A stretch of 64,000 bases of DNA, from positions 92,372,501 to 92,436,500 of the forward strand of contig CM073886.1 in the NCBI GenBank assembly GCA_037176705.1, given 5' to 3'. A model generated the notes under the pieces. It worked only from the letters and a program-made list of their open reading frames with translations, was not told where the DNA came from and did no database searches. This DNA is from Molossus alvarezi (Eukaryota > Chordata > Mammalia > Chiroptera > Molossidae). The position numbers were made by a program, and so were the translations under genes. Shown piece after piece: positions 38,212 through 49,899 of this stretch. Numbering within the stretch: position 1 is the stretch's first letter; each line of letters opens with the position of its first letter.

Positions 38212-38288
38212 CCCTTCTCTCCCTCTAGCTCTTTCTAAAAGATGAATGCAAAAATGTCCTCGAATAAGGATTTAAAAAAAAATTAGAG
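37991..38288 (+). mobile_element. VES SINE with an expanded TC repeat
   Basis: The head is 'ccctggccgatttggctcag' and the B box is GGTTCGGTTCC. The pyrimidine block has grown into a long pure TC microsatellite (about 38146-38208). The 3' motif is changed to 'cctcgaataagga'. A perfect 15-bp target duplication (aaagagaggactcta) lies at 37976-37990 and 38289-38303. Confidence 0.95.
38146..38208. repeat. TC microsatellite inside a SINE
   Basis: About 30 uninterrupted TC units occupy the position of the short pyrimidine tract seen in other VES copies. Likely polymorphic in length. Confidence 0.95.
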
Positions 38289-38303
38289 AAAGAGAGGACT
38301 CTA

Positions 38304-38465
38304 ACCAATGTCACATGATTATTTTCTGCCACTCACTGTTGTGACCTTAAGCACATTAAACAAGAAAGTTTAACCTTTGTTTCCCCATAATAACTATGGG
38401 AACAATAACAACTGCTGCACAGATTGTTTAGGAGAATAAAATGAGGTTGTGTGTGTGTGTGTAAA
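38304..38465 (+). repeat. MIR fragment with a GT run
   Basis: 'ccactcactgttgtgaccttaagcacattaaa' and 'cctttgtttccccataataactatgggaacaataa' match the MIR core. A short GT run closes it at about 38448-38461. Confidence 0.5.
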
Positions 38466-39749
38466 CTCTTTGTATTCTATAAAGTACAATTTGAGTGCTA
38501 GTAATAGTAAGGGTTTCTAATAAATACAACTCACATTTTCACCAAGCTCCTTCCCCCCAGAAATCTCAATGAACTTTGTCTGCAACCCATTTCCATGACA
38601 GGAGCTTCCTCCAAATTACCAACTATCCTTCCTCAAAGCTCCCTCTGACTCCACTCCAACATCCAGGTGGGTCATTTCAATTAGGCATCCAATGAGCTGT
38701 ACAGGATGTTCAGCCCTTTCCCCACTGCTCTCAGGGAACCAATCACAGTCAGTGCATTGCGAAATGAGTAATTATACTAAGGATTTCTAGATATCACTGG
38801 AGAGTGCCTGTTGGCTTCTGCCATCTCTCCATCGGGGTCCTGACATGGGACCCTCTCTGCTGAGAGCCGCCCATTCTCCCATTACAAATGCTTATCTCCT
38901 GGGAAGTAGTCTCCTAGGTCCCAGTGAATATAACTATCACCAGTCTATCCTATCCATGTCATGAAGATAGGACACAATTGAATTATGATAGCAAGACTGA
39001 CCTATGATCATATCCAGCCTTGCAAATTATTAAAAATGTATTCCTTTTGAGTTCTGCACCCAGGAAAATAAAGTAATCCTGAAGCACAGATTTGAAGATA
39101 GGAGTGCAGTACGTCCGAGAGGAATCTATGGCTCTTTTACCTGTTAGGCTTGCTCTACCCTCTAAGGAAGGGGGAGAGGTGGAAAGGAGCAGTTCTCCAT
39201 GGAGATGACATCGGCCTTCTTTACTAGACACCACAAGTGCCTGAATTCCATCTTCAAAAGATAGATATGGCAACTACCCAGCATTAGAGACCTGAATACT
39301 CTAGGCAATTTCTACTGAGATGATTGAACAAATAATATCTTGGGGAAAATCTTTTCATATATAATAAACATGCAGAAAATTGGCCATCTTTTCCGAAACT
39401 AGTGAAATACATTTGGCTCTCCTGAGATTCTGAACTGCTGCATTACAATGTTATTTCTTGTGCTGGATAAGGGAAGAAAGATCGGAGGCCTTACATAATC
39501 TGAGAAAAGAGACATTTGCATGCAAAGAAATATATTTGTTCTCCATGCCTTCCTAAAAATGTCTCCTTTTTTCTCCTAATAGTGTGGGTTTTTAGAGTCT
39601 TTTGTCCCACAATTTTCTACTCACTGAGATTATTCAAATGACCATAGCTATAATAGTAATTATTCTATTTATGTTAGCCCTTTATTGTCCCCCAAACATT
39701 CTTATTTCCTCTTTCCAGAAATCTTGCATGGTTGAAAAGGATGAACTGT
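38466..39749. other. Non-coding stretch
   Basis: No gene or named repeat is visible. The open frame at 38983-39273 on the minus strand has no recognisable domain. Confidence 0.45.
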
Positions 39750-39880
39750 TATGATTATTTCCATTTTATAATGAGGAAACTGAGTCTCAAATCAGTTTAT
39801 CAACTTAACTAAGACCACATAGCTAATAACTGGCAAAGCTAGAACTCAAACAGGTCTTTGGATTTTTCATCTCATGATCC
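39750..39880 (-). repeat. MIR fragment
   Basis: 'ccattttataatgaggaaactgagtctcaaatcag', 'agaccacatagctaataactggcaaagctagaactcaaac' reads as MIR in reverse orientation. Confidence 0.7.
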
Positions 39881-40189
39881 CATGCTTCAGTGAAACAGAT
39901 TTAATAGTATATGTAACAAATCAACACAAAAGCAACATCTTAAATATGACATTTTGAAACTAGATCAAGTCTTCACATTATCTAAAGTGTTTTCCTTATA
40001 AGCATTTCAGTTTCAATAGAACACTGTTAGAGTAAGGATATACCTGTAGGTCACAGAGAAAAAAATGTAACCATTGATATTCCTGACTTTCAGATTTTTC
40101 TGAAGACTGTCTTTACAAAGCACATTCATGTCTGTAGATTTTCCCTCTTCAAATATGAAGAATAGAAGCAATATTGGTTCTGTTGCCTT

Positions 40190-40446
40190 GGCCAGGGTAC
40201 TTTGTTTCCACCAACAAACCCTGTGTAGCAAGTTTAAGCAGAAAGTTATTTATTGAGAGACAGAAAGAACCCACAGAATCTGTGTAAGGACTGAAGAGGC
40301 AGATTCCAGGCTGGGCTTCTGCGCAGGACTCCCAAAGTACAACTCAGAACTGGCCTTATAAGGGAACTGGTGCTTTGTCATCATCAGAAAGGGGGGGGGG
40401 GTCAAGGCATTATGATCACCACTCATTACAGAGCCTTCCTCAATAC
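40190..40446. other. Unassigned old repeat-like block with poly-G
   Basis: 'agcagaaagttatttattgagagacag' and 'cttataagggaactgg' look like degraded repeat sequence I cannot name. A poly-G run lies at about 40390-40400. Confidence 0.3.
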
Positions 40447-40788
40447 AGTAATCTGAACGTTTATGTCCCCCAGATTCATATGATGAAATCGTAACTCACC
40501 CTTAGGTGATGTTATTAGGAGGAAGAAACTTTGGGCTGCTGAGGTTATGAGGGGTGGCCCTCATGAATGAGACTAGTTCCCTTGTAAAAGAGGTTCCAGA
40601 AAGCTTCCTTGCCGTTTTCCCACCATACAATGAGAAGTCTGCAACGTGGAAGAGGGCCCTCACCCAACCGCACTGGTGCACTGGTCTCTGATCTCCAGCC
40701 TCCAGAACTGTGAGAAATAAATGTTTGTTGTTTACAAGTTACCCACTCTGTGGTATTATGTTATAGCAGCCCAAACAGACTAAGACAT
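40447..40788 (+). mobile_element. Old LTR, ERVL-MaLR-like
   Basis: 'ctgaacgtttatgtcccccagattcatatgatgaaatc', 'gaggttatgaggggtgg', 'gggccctcaccc', 'cagcctccagaactgtgagaaataaatgtttgttg' and the end 'ttatagcagcccaaacagactaagaca' follow the order of an old mammalian LTR. The exact family is uncertain. Confidence 0.65.
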
Positions 40789-41122
40789 TCTTTCTGCCTC
40801 AATAGCTGCTACAAAATGGAAACTCAACACCAAGCTTTTCTTCCATTGACACATTCTAATGAAGTCTCTCACAGTTGCATCTGATGGGTGGAATCCAAAT
40901 CACTTACTCTTCTCCAGGAACAAAGGTTTTAGTTTTATTTATTGCTTTCCTCACTGGGATTGTAAGACTTAAATGGAATTATTACAAAATGGAGAGGTTT
41001 TAAAAAATGTTTTGTTTAAATAGATATGGCAGAAGTCCAATACAGTGTTTAATTGTTTAAATGAGAATAATAATAAAACCTAACATATGGTATTGTCATA
41101 TGGATTTAAAAGGCTTAATACA

Positions 41123-41874
41123 GTGGGTTGCCTTTCCATTTTGATAGTTGTTTTTTTTTTTTGCTGTGCAGAAGCTTTTTAGTGTGATGTAGTCCCATGT
41201 GTTCATTTTTTCCTTTGTTTCTGTTGCCTTAGGTGATGTATCAATAAAAATTCTGCTGCATATGAGGTCCGAAATTTTGTTGCCTACATTTTCTTCTAGA
41301 ATTTTTATGGATTCACAGGTCACATTTAAGTCTTTTATCCTTTTTGAGTTTATTTTTGATGGTCTAGTTTCATTTTTTTTGCATGTAGCTGTCCAATTTT
41401 CCCAACACCATTTATTAAAGAGGTTGTCTTTAGTCCATTATATGCTCTTGCCTCCTTTATCAAATATTAATTGAGCATAATGTCTTGGGTCCATTTCTGG
41501 GTTCTCTGTTCTGTTCCACTGGTCTATATGCCTGTTCTTGTGCTAGTACCAGGCTGTTTTGATTACAGTAGCTTTGTAGTATAACCTGATATCTGGTCAT
41601 GTGAACCCACCTACTTTGTCCTTCTTTTTCAAGATTGCAATGGCTATTCGGGGTCTTTTTTTGATTCCACTGCTGGTGAGAATGCAGACTGGGGCAGCCA
41701 CTTTGGAAAACAATATGGTGTTACCTCAAAAAATTAACCAATGGACATGGACAACAAAGCCAGGGATGGGGTGGGGGGATGGGGAGTAGGGTGTCAATGG
41801 GGTAAAAAAGGAGAAACATCTGTAACAAAAATAAAATTTAAAAAAATAATAAAAAATTAAATTTAAAAAAAGAT
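41123..41874 (+). mobile_element. L1 copy (L1-D) with inverted 5' part and internal deletion
   Basis: The right part (about 41670-41874) is in sense orientation. It has a piece of ORF2 at about 41670-41740, then jumps directly into 3'UTR ('caatggacatggacaacaaagcc') and ends in an A-rich tail. The left part (41123 to about 41669) is ORF2 in antisense. An 8-bp target duplication (ttaataca) lies at 41115-41122 and 41875-41882. Compared with L1-B, about 430 bp of the ORF2 end and early 3'UTR are missing from the sense part. This is the pattern expected of twin-priming inversion plus a deletion. Confidence 0.88.
41130..41665 (-). pseudogene. L1-D ORF2 fragment in the inverted part
   Basis: On the minus strand this encodes a middle-to-late ORF2 segment such as SRIFIDTSPKATETKEKMN, homologous to residues 57-74 of the second L1-B frame. 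The frame is broken by expanded A runs (poly-T at 41150-41163 and 41373-41380). At 41381 this copy keeps the G (minus-strand C) that both L1-A and L1-B lack. Confidence 0.8.
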
Positions 41875-41882
41875 TTAATACA

Positions 41883-43832
41883 ATTATTACAAAGAAAATG
41901 AATGATGAATAATGCACATTATAATGTAATGGGGGTGTTTAATACACCCGGTACTGGAATTGACAACTAGGTCTCTCAACTGAGGACACAGCTGTCCAAC
42001 ACCCTACTTTCTAATAAGGCTGAAGGCAACTGGGGAACCCAGACAGCTCCTTTAAGATTTTTGTCAGCAATGAACACATTCTTCCTGCTGTCCCAAAACA
42101 TCCCTCAGGACAGTTTCCCATAGACATAAACAGAAAACTGGAGAGGAAGAAAGGGAAGAGGCAGACAACCCACAAAATCATGCACGGGTGGTCCTGAGGT
42201 TGAGTCTGCAGTACTGATGCTTTTCCTCATGAAGGAGGGAAGATGTCAAGTGCTCGCCCACCAAAGTCCAGCCAGGGGGTCTTCAAAACTCACCTGTAGA
42301 ATTTGGGGCTATTTACAAAAAAGAGAGACTGTCATCTCATCCCCTAGTGTTACTTGCTAACCTGCCCCCCAGAGCCTGTCTGAACAGATCAGAGACACAA
42401 ATGCAGAAGTGAGGGAAGAGAAGGGGAGCCCCATGTGTCCTGGGTTTTGAGAATGAGAGGGACGTGTGATGTGTGAGTGATACGTCAGTTTCACACAGGT
42501 CAAGAGAACACTGTGGAAGGTAGCAGGGCTTGAGCTATGAGTTCATGCCCCAATCTAATTAAGGGGACTCTCTGTTGCTTCAGGAAGCAGAAGGAGTTTG
42601 TGGCCAGGTGATACACTGAGAGGGAAGGAAACTGGAGAACAGAGGAAGAGTTTAAGCTGGAGACGCATCTTCCATGAGAGTAACTGTGAAGTGGGAGTCT
42701 CTCTCATAGGGCCACCTAAGGAGCTTACACATGTGCCCAAATATCCATTTCTATTTTCCCCCTCTCTTTCCATTTCCCTCCTTCCTAGCCCAACACACAA
42801 GAGAGGGAAGAGAGGAAGGAAGTGGTATTTAATAGTAAGTTCCCTTTTTCCCACTTTATGCCCCTCAGGCTACTGATAAACCCTGAGCTAGGAGCACGGG
42901 GTAGGTGTGATTGAAGTTTTATATTGGGCTAGACTGGCCTTAATAACTGGAATTTATTTGAAAGCTCTGAGATCTGACCGAGATGTTAGTAAGGCTTAGG
43001 AAAATCAGGTTCAACAGAATGAGGTCAAAGGCACTATTTGAGAAGAACCAAGACCCTTGACTAGGATAAACTTTCAACAATCAGTAATAATGGGGTTGCT
43101 TTTATAATCTCTATTCACTCCCCTATTTCTATATCGGGTCTTGGCTCAGATTGATAGACAAGGTAACTAGAACACGATAACCAATGGCCTCAGCCAGTGC
43201 CAAGAAAGTGTCTCCCCATCCTTTGAACATTTTCTCACCCAACAGGCCCAAATTTCACACTCTGTGGCCAAGACAGATGGAGGAAATCCATCTGTGTTTT
43301 CTTGTCTTTGATGCTTTTTTCTCTGCAGACTTATGTGAACATAGCACATATTGTAACTGCAGCAGTATTTAGGAGAAGGTATCTTCACGCTTTCTGTTGG
43401 ACCATGATCTGCTTCCCTATATCACTCAGTTACAATACTGGAATGTTGCAGAGTAGCATCTGAAACTTTAATGTGTTATATAGTTCACCCAGGAATTGTT
43501 AATTGCTGGTTGTATAGATGTAGAGAGGAACCTGAGATCCTGCGTTTCTCACATTTCCAGGCTCATGGATCACAGTGTAACACAGAGCTCTAGAGTAGAG
43601 AACACTTCGCCTCATTAAATAAGAACTTCCCCCCCCCCCCAAAAAGCAAAAACTTTCCAGCTCCTCTGAAAAGGTATCAATGAGAGTGTGCAGGAATTCT
43701 GTTTATACTACCATCAGAAAACTGCTCAAACTATACTCTGTGTGCTTCAACACTAGATTTTCCATATCCATACCGGTCTCTTTTCACAGTAATGTTTATA
43801 TCACCTGATCATAGTCATAATTTTCTTTTTAG
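41883..43832. other. Non-coding stretch
   Basis: No gene is supported. Open frames at 42555-42876 and 43167-43388 overlap on opposite strands and show no domain. A poly-C run lies at about 43629-43640. Confidence 0.4.
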
Positions 43833-43910
43833 TATTGGAGAGTTTCCTTGGATATTTAATAAAATGCGTTCCTCGCCTGAGAAAACCAACAGTAGCCAAC
43901 ATAAAAAAAG
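43833..43910 (+). other. Possible exon (78 bp) with good splice signals
   Basis: A pyrimidine-rich acceptor ('ttttctttttag', ending at 43832) precedes the block. A consensus donor ('aaaaag|gtgagt', with GT at 43911) follows it. Between them, two of three frames are open, one beginning GEFPWIFNKMRSSPEK. The length of 78 is a multiple of three. I recognise no protein family. It could be an exon of an unseen gene, a non-coding transcript or a chance pairing of splice motifs. Confidence 0.25.
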
Positions 43911-45886
43911 GTGAGTTGTGGTGTCAAGAGAAGCCAATCCACAAGTTCACTCAAGAGGAGAAAGAAAATTTGTGGAACCTTAACATCATGGGTATCATTT
44001 TGACACTCAAAAATGTGAGAATCGTGATGGTAAAACTGGCTTTCATGCCTGTCCCTGTCAGTGCCTGATTCTGACTGACTTGTTCCAGAAGTGGACCTGG
44101 CCACTTCTGTCTGTTTTCAGAACTCCCCAGATAAATTCTCTGTTCTACTGTCCAAACAAGGTTGGAAACCACTGGTCTAAAGTGTGCTCTTCAGTACAGA
44201 GTCACACAGCTAGTCATGGGCTAGAGCAGAGATTCAAATCCACCTGCTTGGATTGCAGAACTCAGCATTATGCTGACATCTTGGTTCCCTATTCCTCTGT
44301 TCCAGGTTCTTGGCATTATCTCCATAATCACCCACACTTCAACTTTATGATGGACTCTCAGTAATTTCTCTAAGCTTGCTTCTATAAAAGTTTTCATCAT
44401 GTGCCCTTCATCTAGAGATTTCTTCCCCTAGACTCATTTCTTAGGTCACATACACATTGAACTGTTCCCTCCTCATGCTCCTTTGCTATCTACTCTACAC
44501 TAACACAGCACAATCACTTGGGGTTCAAATTCTGCTTTTGTTAATATTTGAAAGTTCAGATGGTTAAACCTGAAAGGATCTCTGGGATCAGGAAGTCCAG
44601 CCCCTTTTTATTGCTAATAATTACTCTAGATTTCCCAGATGAGATCTTCTTCAGCAAATACATTCACTGGGAAATTTGCTAAATGTACTACAAAGCAAGA
44701 GCTTTGACACAACATACCAAAGGAATTTCTGTGCATTGGAAGACGGAGGCTTAGAATTGCCAAAGTTGTTTGTATAAATCTTGATTTTCCCTTTACTGTG
44801 GTGCTCTGACCCATATGTTCTGAAATCCAAATCCAGGGCTCACGTGGAGGAAAATCCAGATGCTCAGCCTTTCCTGCAGGGTAAAGAAATAGGCCAAAAG
44901 TTGCTGGGAGGGATTAATAAGTAATGCAAAATCCCAAGCCTATTTAATGGTCTGTGCCTTGACTCAAAGCCCCAGATCACACTGGTGCTTAAAATTAAAC
45001 ATATAGAAGGGAAAAAACAGCATTAAGAAGAATAGGCAACTTGAAAGTGAAGAGCATTATCTTCAATTACTAGCCCTTTTCTAGAAGCCTAGATATGAAT
45101 GGGGAATGCTTGCCTATAGTTAAACTACTTGGCATATTTGAGGTTAAATCTGCATATTTCATTAAAGTGAAAATTGAAGCCTATTATGAACTAATAATCC
45201 AGGGTTCTAGTGCTGCCCTGATAATAGCCATTCTCTGCCTCAGATTTCTCATCTGCAAAACAGGAATAAAGCACTTTCCCTATGAACCTGTTACATTGGC
45301 CCAAGGATAACATAACCAACTGTGTGTGAAAGAAATTTGGAATCCAAAGACAAAAAGAATTATCATCTATACTGCTTTTATTCTATAGCCACATAATATG
45401 TCTGTTCCCAGTAACTGGTAGATTTAGTTTTCCCTAGGGATAGAGGTGGCAGGTGCACTGGGTCATTGTTTTGAGTGGGGAACCATGATATAAGCCCCTT
45501 CAAGGAATATCTTAAAAGAAAAAAGAGAGAGAGAGACAGCTTCAGTAGCTGTCAGATTTTGTTAACTACTGACTTGTTCTAAGGATCAAATCCCACATGA
45601 GCAGACAGCTTGACGAGAATGCTCAAGCAACTTTTTCTAACACAAAACTTCTTTAAAGGCATTGCTCCCACTATAAATCATAAGCAGTTCTGGTCACTGA
45701 TCCTCTCTGAAAAGGAAATTGGACAAACACCTTACCAAAAGAAAGATAACCCCAAATCATCTCACAAGTTTCAGTGCAGTGGATGCTGAAATAGGCACAT
45801 TTGGCTTTTTTGACAATATATACACTCTATGAAAATTCATAAGAAAGCTCAAAGTTATTACTATTTAAACAAAATTCATGAGTATA
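43911..45886. other. Non-coding stretch with MIR traces
   Basis: A MIR-like piece in reverse orientation lies at about 44195-44280 ('gagtcacacagctagtcatgggc'), and a forward one at about 45190-45300 ('cctcagatttctcatctgcaaaacaggaataaagc'). No gene is supported. Confidence 0.5.
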
Positions 45887-45894
45887 AGTAGTCT

Positions 45895-46190
45895 CTGTGT
45901 TGTTTTGTTTTGTTTTTTATCCTCACCTGAGGACTTTTTTGCATTTATCTTTAGATAGAGCGGGAAGGAGAGAGGGAGAAAGAGAGAGAGAGAAATATTG
46001 ATGTGAGAGAGACACATCGAGTGGTTGTCACCCACATGACCCCAACCCACTGAGTGGTTGCCACCCTCATGACCCCAACCAGGGCCAGGGACAAACTGCA
46101 ACTGAGGTACATGCCCTTAGCTGGAACCGAACCCAGGCCTCTCTGGTCCGCAGACCAATGTTCTAACTGCTGAGCCAGATTGGCCAGGGC
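45895..46190 (-). mobile_element. VES SINE with internal duplication
   Basis: In reverse orientation: TTTTG-rich tail, 'atcctcacctgagga', GA block, body and 'ctgagccagattggccaggg' head. An 8-bp target duplication (agtagtct) lies at 45887-45894 and 46191-46198. A 29-bp segment of the body is repeated with a 33-bp period (46019-46047 and 46052-46080). Confidence 0.92.
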
Positions 46191-46198
46191 AGTAGTCT

Positions 46199-48067
46199 GA
46201 GTTTTAACTTGAAAGTTGGATGGGAAAGTAAAAGGAACTGGAATTCAGAGGTTATACCCAGAGCCCTAGGAATGATTTTCAATACTACTAATTGACAGTA
46301 AATATTTTTGCCCTTTTGTCAAATGAGGGCTGTCTGGCTACTGTATACTTGTGGTACTCTGTATGCTGCTACATATATAATATGCTAGAGAAGCTAACAC
46401 TATATTGCTACATATAAGAAGGCATTAATGTAGAAATAAAAATATACTTAACATAAAAGTAACACCTGGTGAAAAATAATCCAACACTGAAAATAATGAA
46501 GAATATTTGAAAGGTTCTGGTTAGCAGATGACTTTGTGTGTGGAATTGTTGCTGGTTTTCATAAGTGCACCTTGTTGGTGTCTTCCTTTGAAATATATTC
46601 ATCTTATCATCCCAGTCCAGATTCTCCATAGTAATATAAAAGTTCAAAATGTAATAGGCTTCCTTCGATTTCTTACCCACAGTCACAGAATGTTAAGAGC
46701 TGGAGGAGACTGGTGGAATGGCGAATTCTGGACATCTGTGTTCCCCTTCCTCTAGCTGAGCTCATGGCAATCATTACCAACCCACCATGGCCCCTTCTTT
46801 GATAAACAGAGACATGGCCCAAGAGATCTTCTCAATGATAGTCTGTTAAATGTATAAGTTAGGGTGCCAGCAGAAAACAGATGGTACAGACAAATTAAGA
46901 TAATTCAGAGAGAGTTTAATAAAGTGACTATTTATCAAGGGAAAAATCCTCAGTTTTTAAGGTGGGGTGGGATCATGGGGGTCAGGGGCAAGAGAAACAG
47001 CAGACAGAGTCATGTAAGGATAGTCTACTTGAGAATAGTTATGACCTTTGGTTGAGGGACAAAGTCAGCCCAAGATTAGTTCACAAAATCCAAGTTCACC
47101 ATATCCCTCTCTCCAGGCTCCAGCTGGGGCTCAGCATTTGCCAAACCCAACAGGAAATCAGAAAAGTAGGAAGCCTTCTGACATAGTCATTAAAAGTCAG
47201 CCCCCTGGGACAGAGAGCAGGTTAGAGGAAGATGAAAAAGGCATCTGGAGGAGCAAAAGGTGGTTCTCTAGTACTTGGGGTTATTTGCCCTGGAACATAT
47301 AGCAATTAAGCAACAGATATATGAGACAGAAACATGGGCTTTCTTATCATTATCCTCATACCTTTTCCTTGCATGTCACCGTATGTGTCAGTGTGTGCAT
47401 GTGCATTTTCACTCTGGTTCAGGGTCACACACACGAGTGGATATGCAAGTATGCACCTTGAAGACAGAAAGTTCCCCACTGAACAAATTCATCTGGCACT
47501 CTGGGACTGGTCGGCTCAAAATGCCTCAGTTGGTCCTTCCATTCTGTGACTAGCCCAGGCCCTCTAGGTCAAGCACCTTGTGAATTGTAGATCCAATCCA
47601 CCTAACCAGAGGTGCTGCAGGGTAAACCAGAGGGCATTCAGGACCTTTCTAATACAGTGTTGCAATGTGACTCTAGGGATTGCTGCTTTTCTTTTACTGA
47701 GTAAAATATAAAGTTGCTTTCCAGATGCACATGAGCCCAAATTAGCTTACCTGTGTGACCCATGCCTTTACTGAAAATGTCAACCTGTCTTGAACTCAAT
47801 GTTATTTTGGAAAGTCCTGTGTCCACATTACCTCAGCATCATGTCCTGACCTCCTAAGGTATTTGGTGAAAGTAAATTAAGGATTTATTAATGAGTGGGC
47901 TAGTCAAGATTGTTTAAAATGCCACAGATTTCTCAGTCACTAACGGTTTTTTAAGCTCATATCATGCAAATACATGTTGAAAGCACGGATTTGGGTTGGG
48001 ACAACTCCTTATCCCAAATCTTACAACAGGATCACACTTCTATACATTTAACTAAACACTCAGTTAA
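46199..48067. other. Non-coding stretch with an unassigned repeat
   Basis: 'gtgccagcagaaaacagatgg', 'agagagtttaataaagtgactatttatcaagg' at about 46862-46945 resembles a recurrent old repeat I cannot name. Open frames at 46864-47553 overlap each other in different frames and are not supported as genes. Confidence 0.4.
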
Positions 48068-48114
48068 AAATGTTTTGGTATGTAAATAAAAATTTAAAAA
48101 AATGTTTTGGTATG
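48068..48114. repeat. A-rich 17-bp insert between 15-bp direct repeats
   Basis: aaatgttttggtatg occurs at 48068-48082 and again at 48100-48114. Between the copies is only 'taaataaaaatttaaaa'. This looks like a target duplication around a tail-only retrotransposition product. Confidence 0.7.
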
Positions 48115-48115
48115 A

Positions 48116-48245
48116 CTTCCCTTGGGGTGGTGAACACACAATACAATATACAGATGGTGTATTATATAGAATTGTAGACATGAAGCCTATATACTTTTAT
48201 TAACCAACATCACGCCAATAAATTCAAATAAAAAACATAAAAATC
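48116..48245 (+). mobile_element. L1 3'UTR end fragment
   Basis: 'ggtgaacacacaatacaatatacagatgg', 'gtattatatagaattgtagacatgaagcctatatac' and 'ttttattaaccaacatcacgccaataaattcaa' match a common 3' end of laurasiatherian L1 elements. It is short, with an A-rich end, and older than L1-B. Confidence 0.6.
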
Positions 48246-49260
48246 TTTTTGTATAATATTAATATAGGATATTTTGCAAAGTACTGGAGTTTTCTATTCC
48301 AGTTTCTTATTGCAGAGACTGGATATTAAATTTCCATACAGATTACTGCATGTTCACTTACCTTGGTATGAAGAAATCAATTACCACTAAAGCAATAAAC
48401 TAGGATTCACATTCAATTCACATCAGTTACTGATCTCTACTGTGTATCAAGAATGATACTATTTGCTGAACAAACTCAGCAACAGGTAATACACAAATAA
48501 TTATCCTAAAACATTGTCCTGCTTCAAGCTACTCCGTCATTAAATGTATTGGAAATGTCATCAGTAAATATAAACAGTACTTGCAAATACATATAGTTTT
48601 AAAAATTATATAATTCATGTGAAAGACTTTCCAGCTAAGAATAACAGTTTCTAGATCAAAATCACTAATGAAAATTCTGTTTCTGCATTAACAAAAGGTC
48701 ACAGAAGAAAGGACCAATAATATAAATAAGCATGTCCACATACACATGTTGGCATAGCATTCTCACACTTATAAATCCTTTCACATCCACTTGAACCTCT
48801 GGAACAGTTGAGGCTTAGTGATGAGAACAGGTGATAAGAGAGAGGACAAAAGGACATGCATTCACAATTACTTCATTCTACGATGGTCCACCTTTATTTT
48901 ACCGTATTTATTTTTCAGATAACCAAAACTACCCAGCTAGCTGGTGACAGCTCCAGAACACGCTGAGGTTTCCTCGTTCCTCTGGCGCCTATTGCACTAC
49001 ACTTCTGATCATTCTCCTACATTTGGGTTGATTTCATAGCCCCTACATTTCTGGGCAGGGTGCTTCAAATAAATGGAGATCTGTTTTAGTTAAACCCAAA
49101 TAATCTGTGTGAGGAATCAAGAGCAATTAAAAAGCACATACTATGTATTCATATGAGCTCATCTTGCTTCAACAATTATTGGCTTAACTAATAAAGTAAT
49201 GATGCCTCTAGGTTATAATTTCCTAAGTGGAGGCTTATTTCAATGTTGAAATCATTTGGT
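48246..49260. other. Non-coding stretch
   Basis: No gene is supported. A weak MIR-like block in reverse orientation may lie at about 48770-49010. Confidence 0.4.
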
Positions 49261-49270
49261 TTTGTTTTTT

Positions 49271-49297
49271 TTAGGATCTTCTATTTGAAGATCCTAA
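49271..49297. repeat. Perfect 11-bp inverted repeat (hairpin)
   Basis: TTAGGATCTTC (49271-49281) pairs exactly with GAAGATCCTAA (49287-49297) across a 5-base loop. It follows a T run but lacks other signs of a transposon or terminator. Confidence 0.9.
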
Positions 49298-49599
49298 ATT
49301 GTGTTCAAAGCTACATTCAAAATACCATAAAAATAATGATGAACCCTGAAGCCAGCCCAAACAAATACAATTAGTTTGGGCTAATAAACATTTAATTGAA
49401 AATTAACGATGACGATAGATACAACTAGTCTGTTTCTATTAGAATATTGTCTCCGTCTATATGCGGTTTTTCTCACACTCCCACCACCAACATCCTGCTT
49501 CAGGCTCATGCTGTTCCTGACTCTGCCTTACGGCTTTTGCTCCTCCCATCAGTCCTCAATGTAAAGTAAAACCAGAGTGGGAGAAGTTTCAGTAAATGA

Positions 49600-49800
49600 A
49601 CTAATAATTATTAAGCTCAAACTAAGTGTCAGGCTTAGTATAAAGAACTTCACAGATATATTTTCTCTTTTAAATGCATGTCCTTTGAAGTGGGTGATGA
49701 TCTCCCCATTTTAGATAAAGAAACTAGGGCTCAAAGAGGTTCAGCTACTTGCCCAAGATGACGCAGAACCCAAAATGTCAATCTATCATGTTTTACAAAC
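49600..49800 (-). repeat. MIR fragment
   Basis: 'ctccccattttagataaagaaactagggctcaaagaggttcagctacttgcccaagatgacgcag' fragments, read in reverse orientation, match the MIR core well. Confidence 0.75.
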
Positions 49801-49899
49801 CTAATCTAATCCCATAATCTAATTCATATCTAAACCATACACCATCCCCACATTATGTGGTCATATTTCACTAACACAGTTGACAAGAGTGACTCCTTG

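Noticed and set aside
47048..47553. Three overlapping open frames on the plus strand
   Set aside because: They use different frames over the same bases, show no domain and partly overlap old repeat-like sequence.
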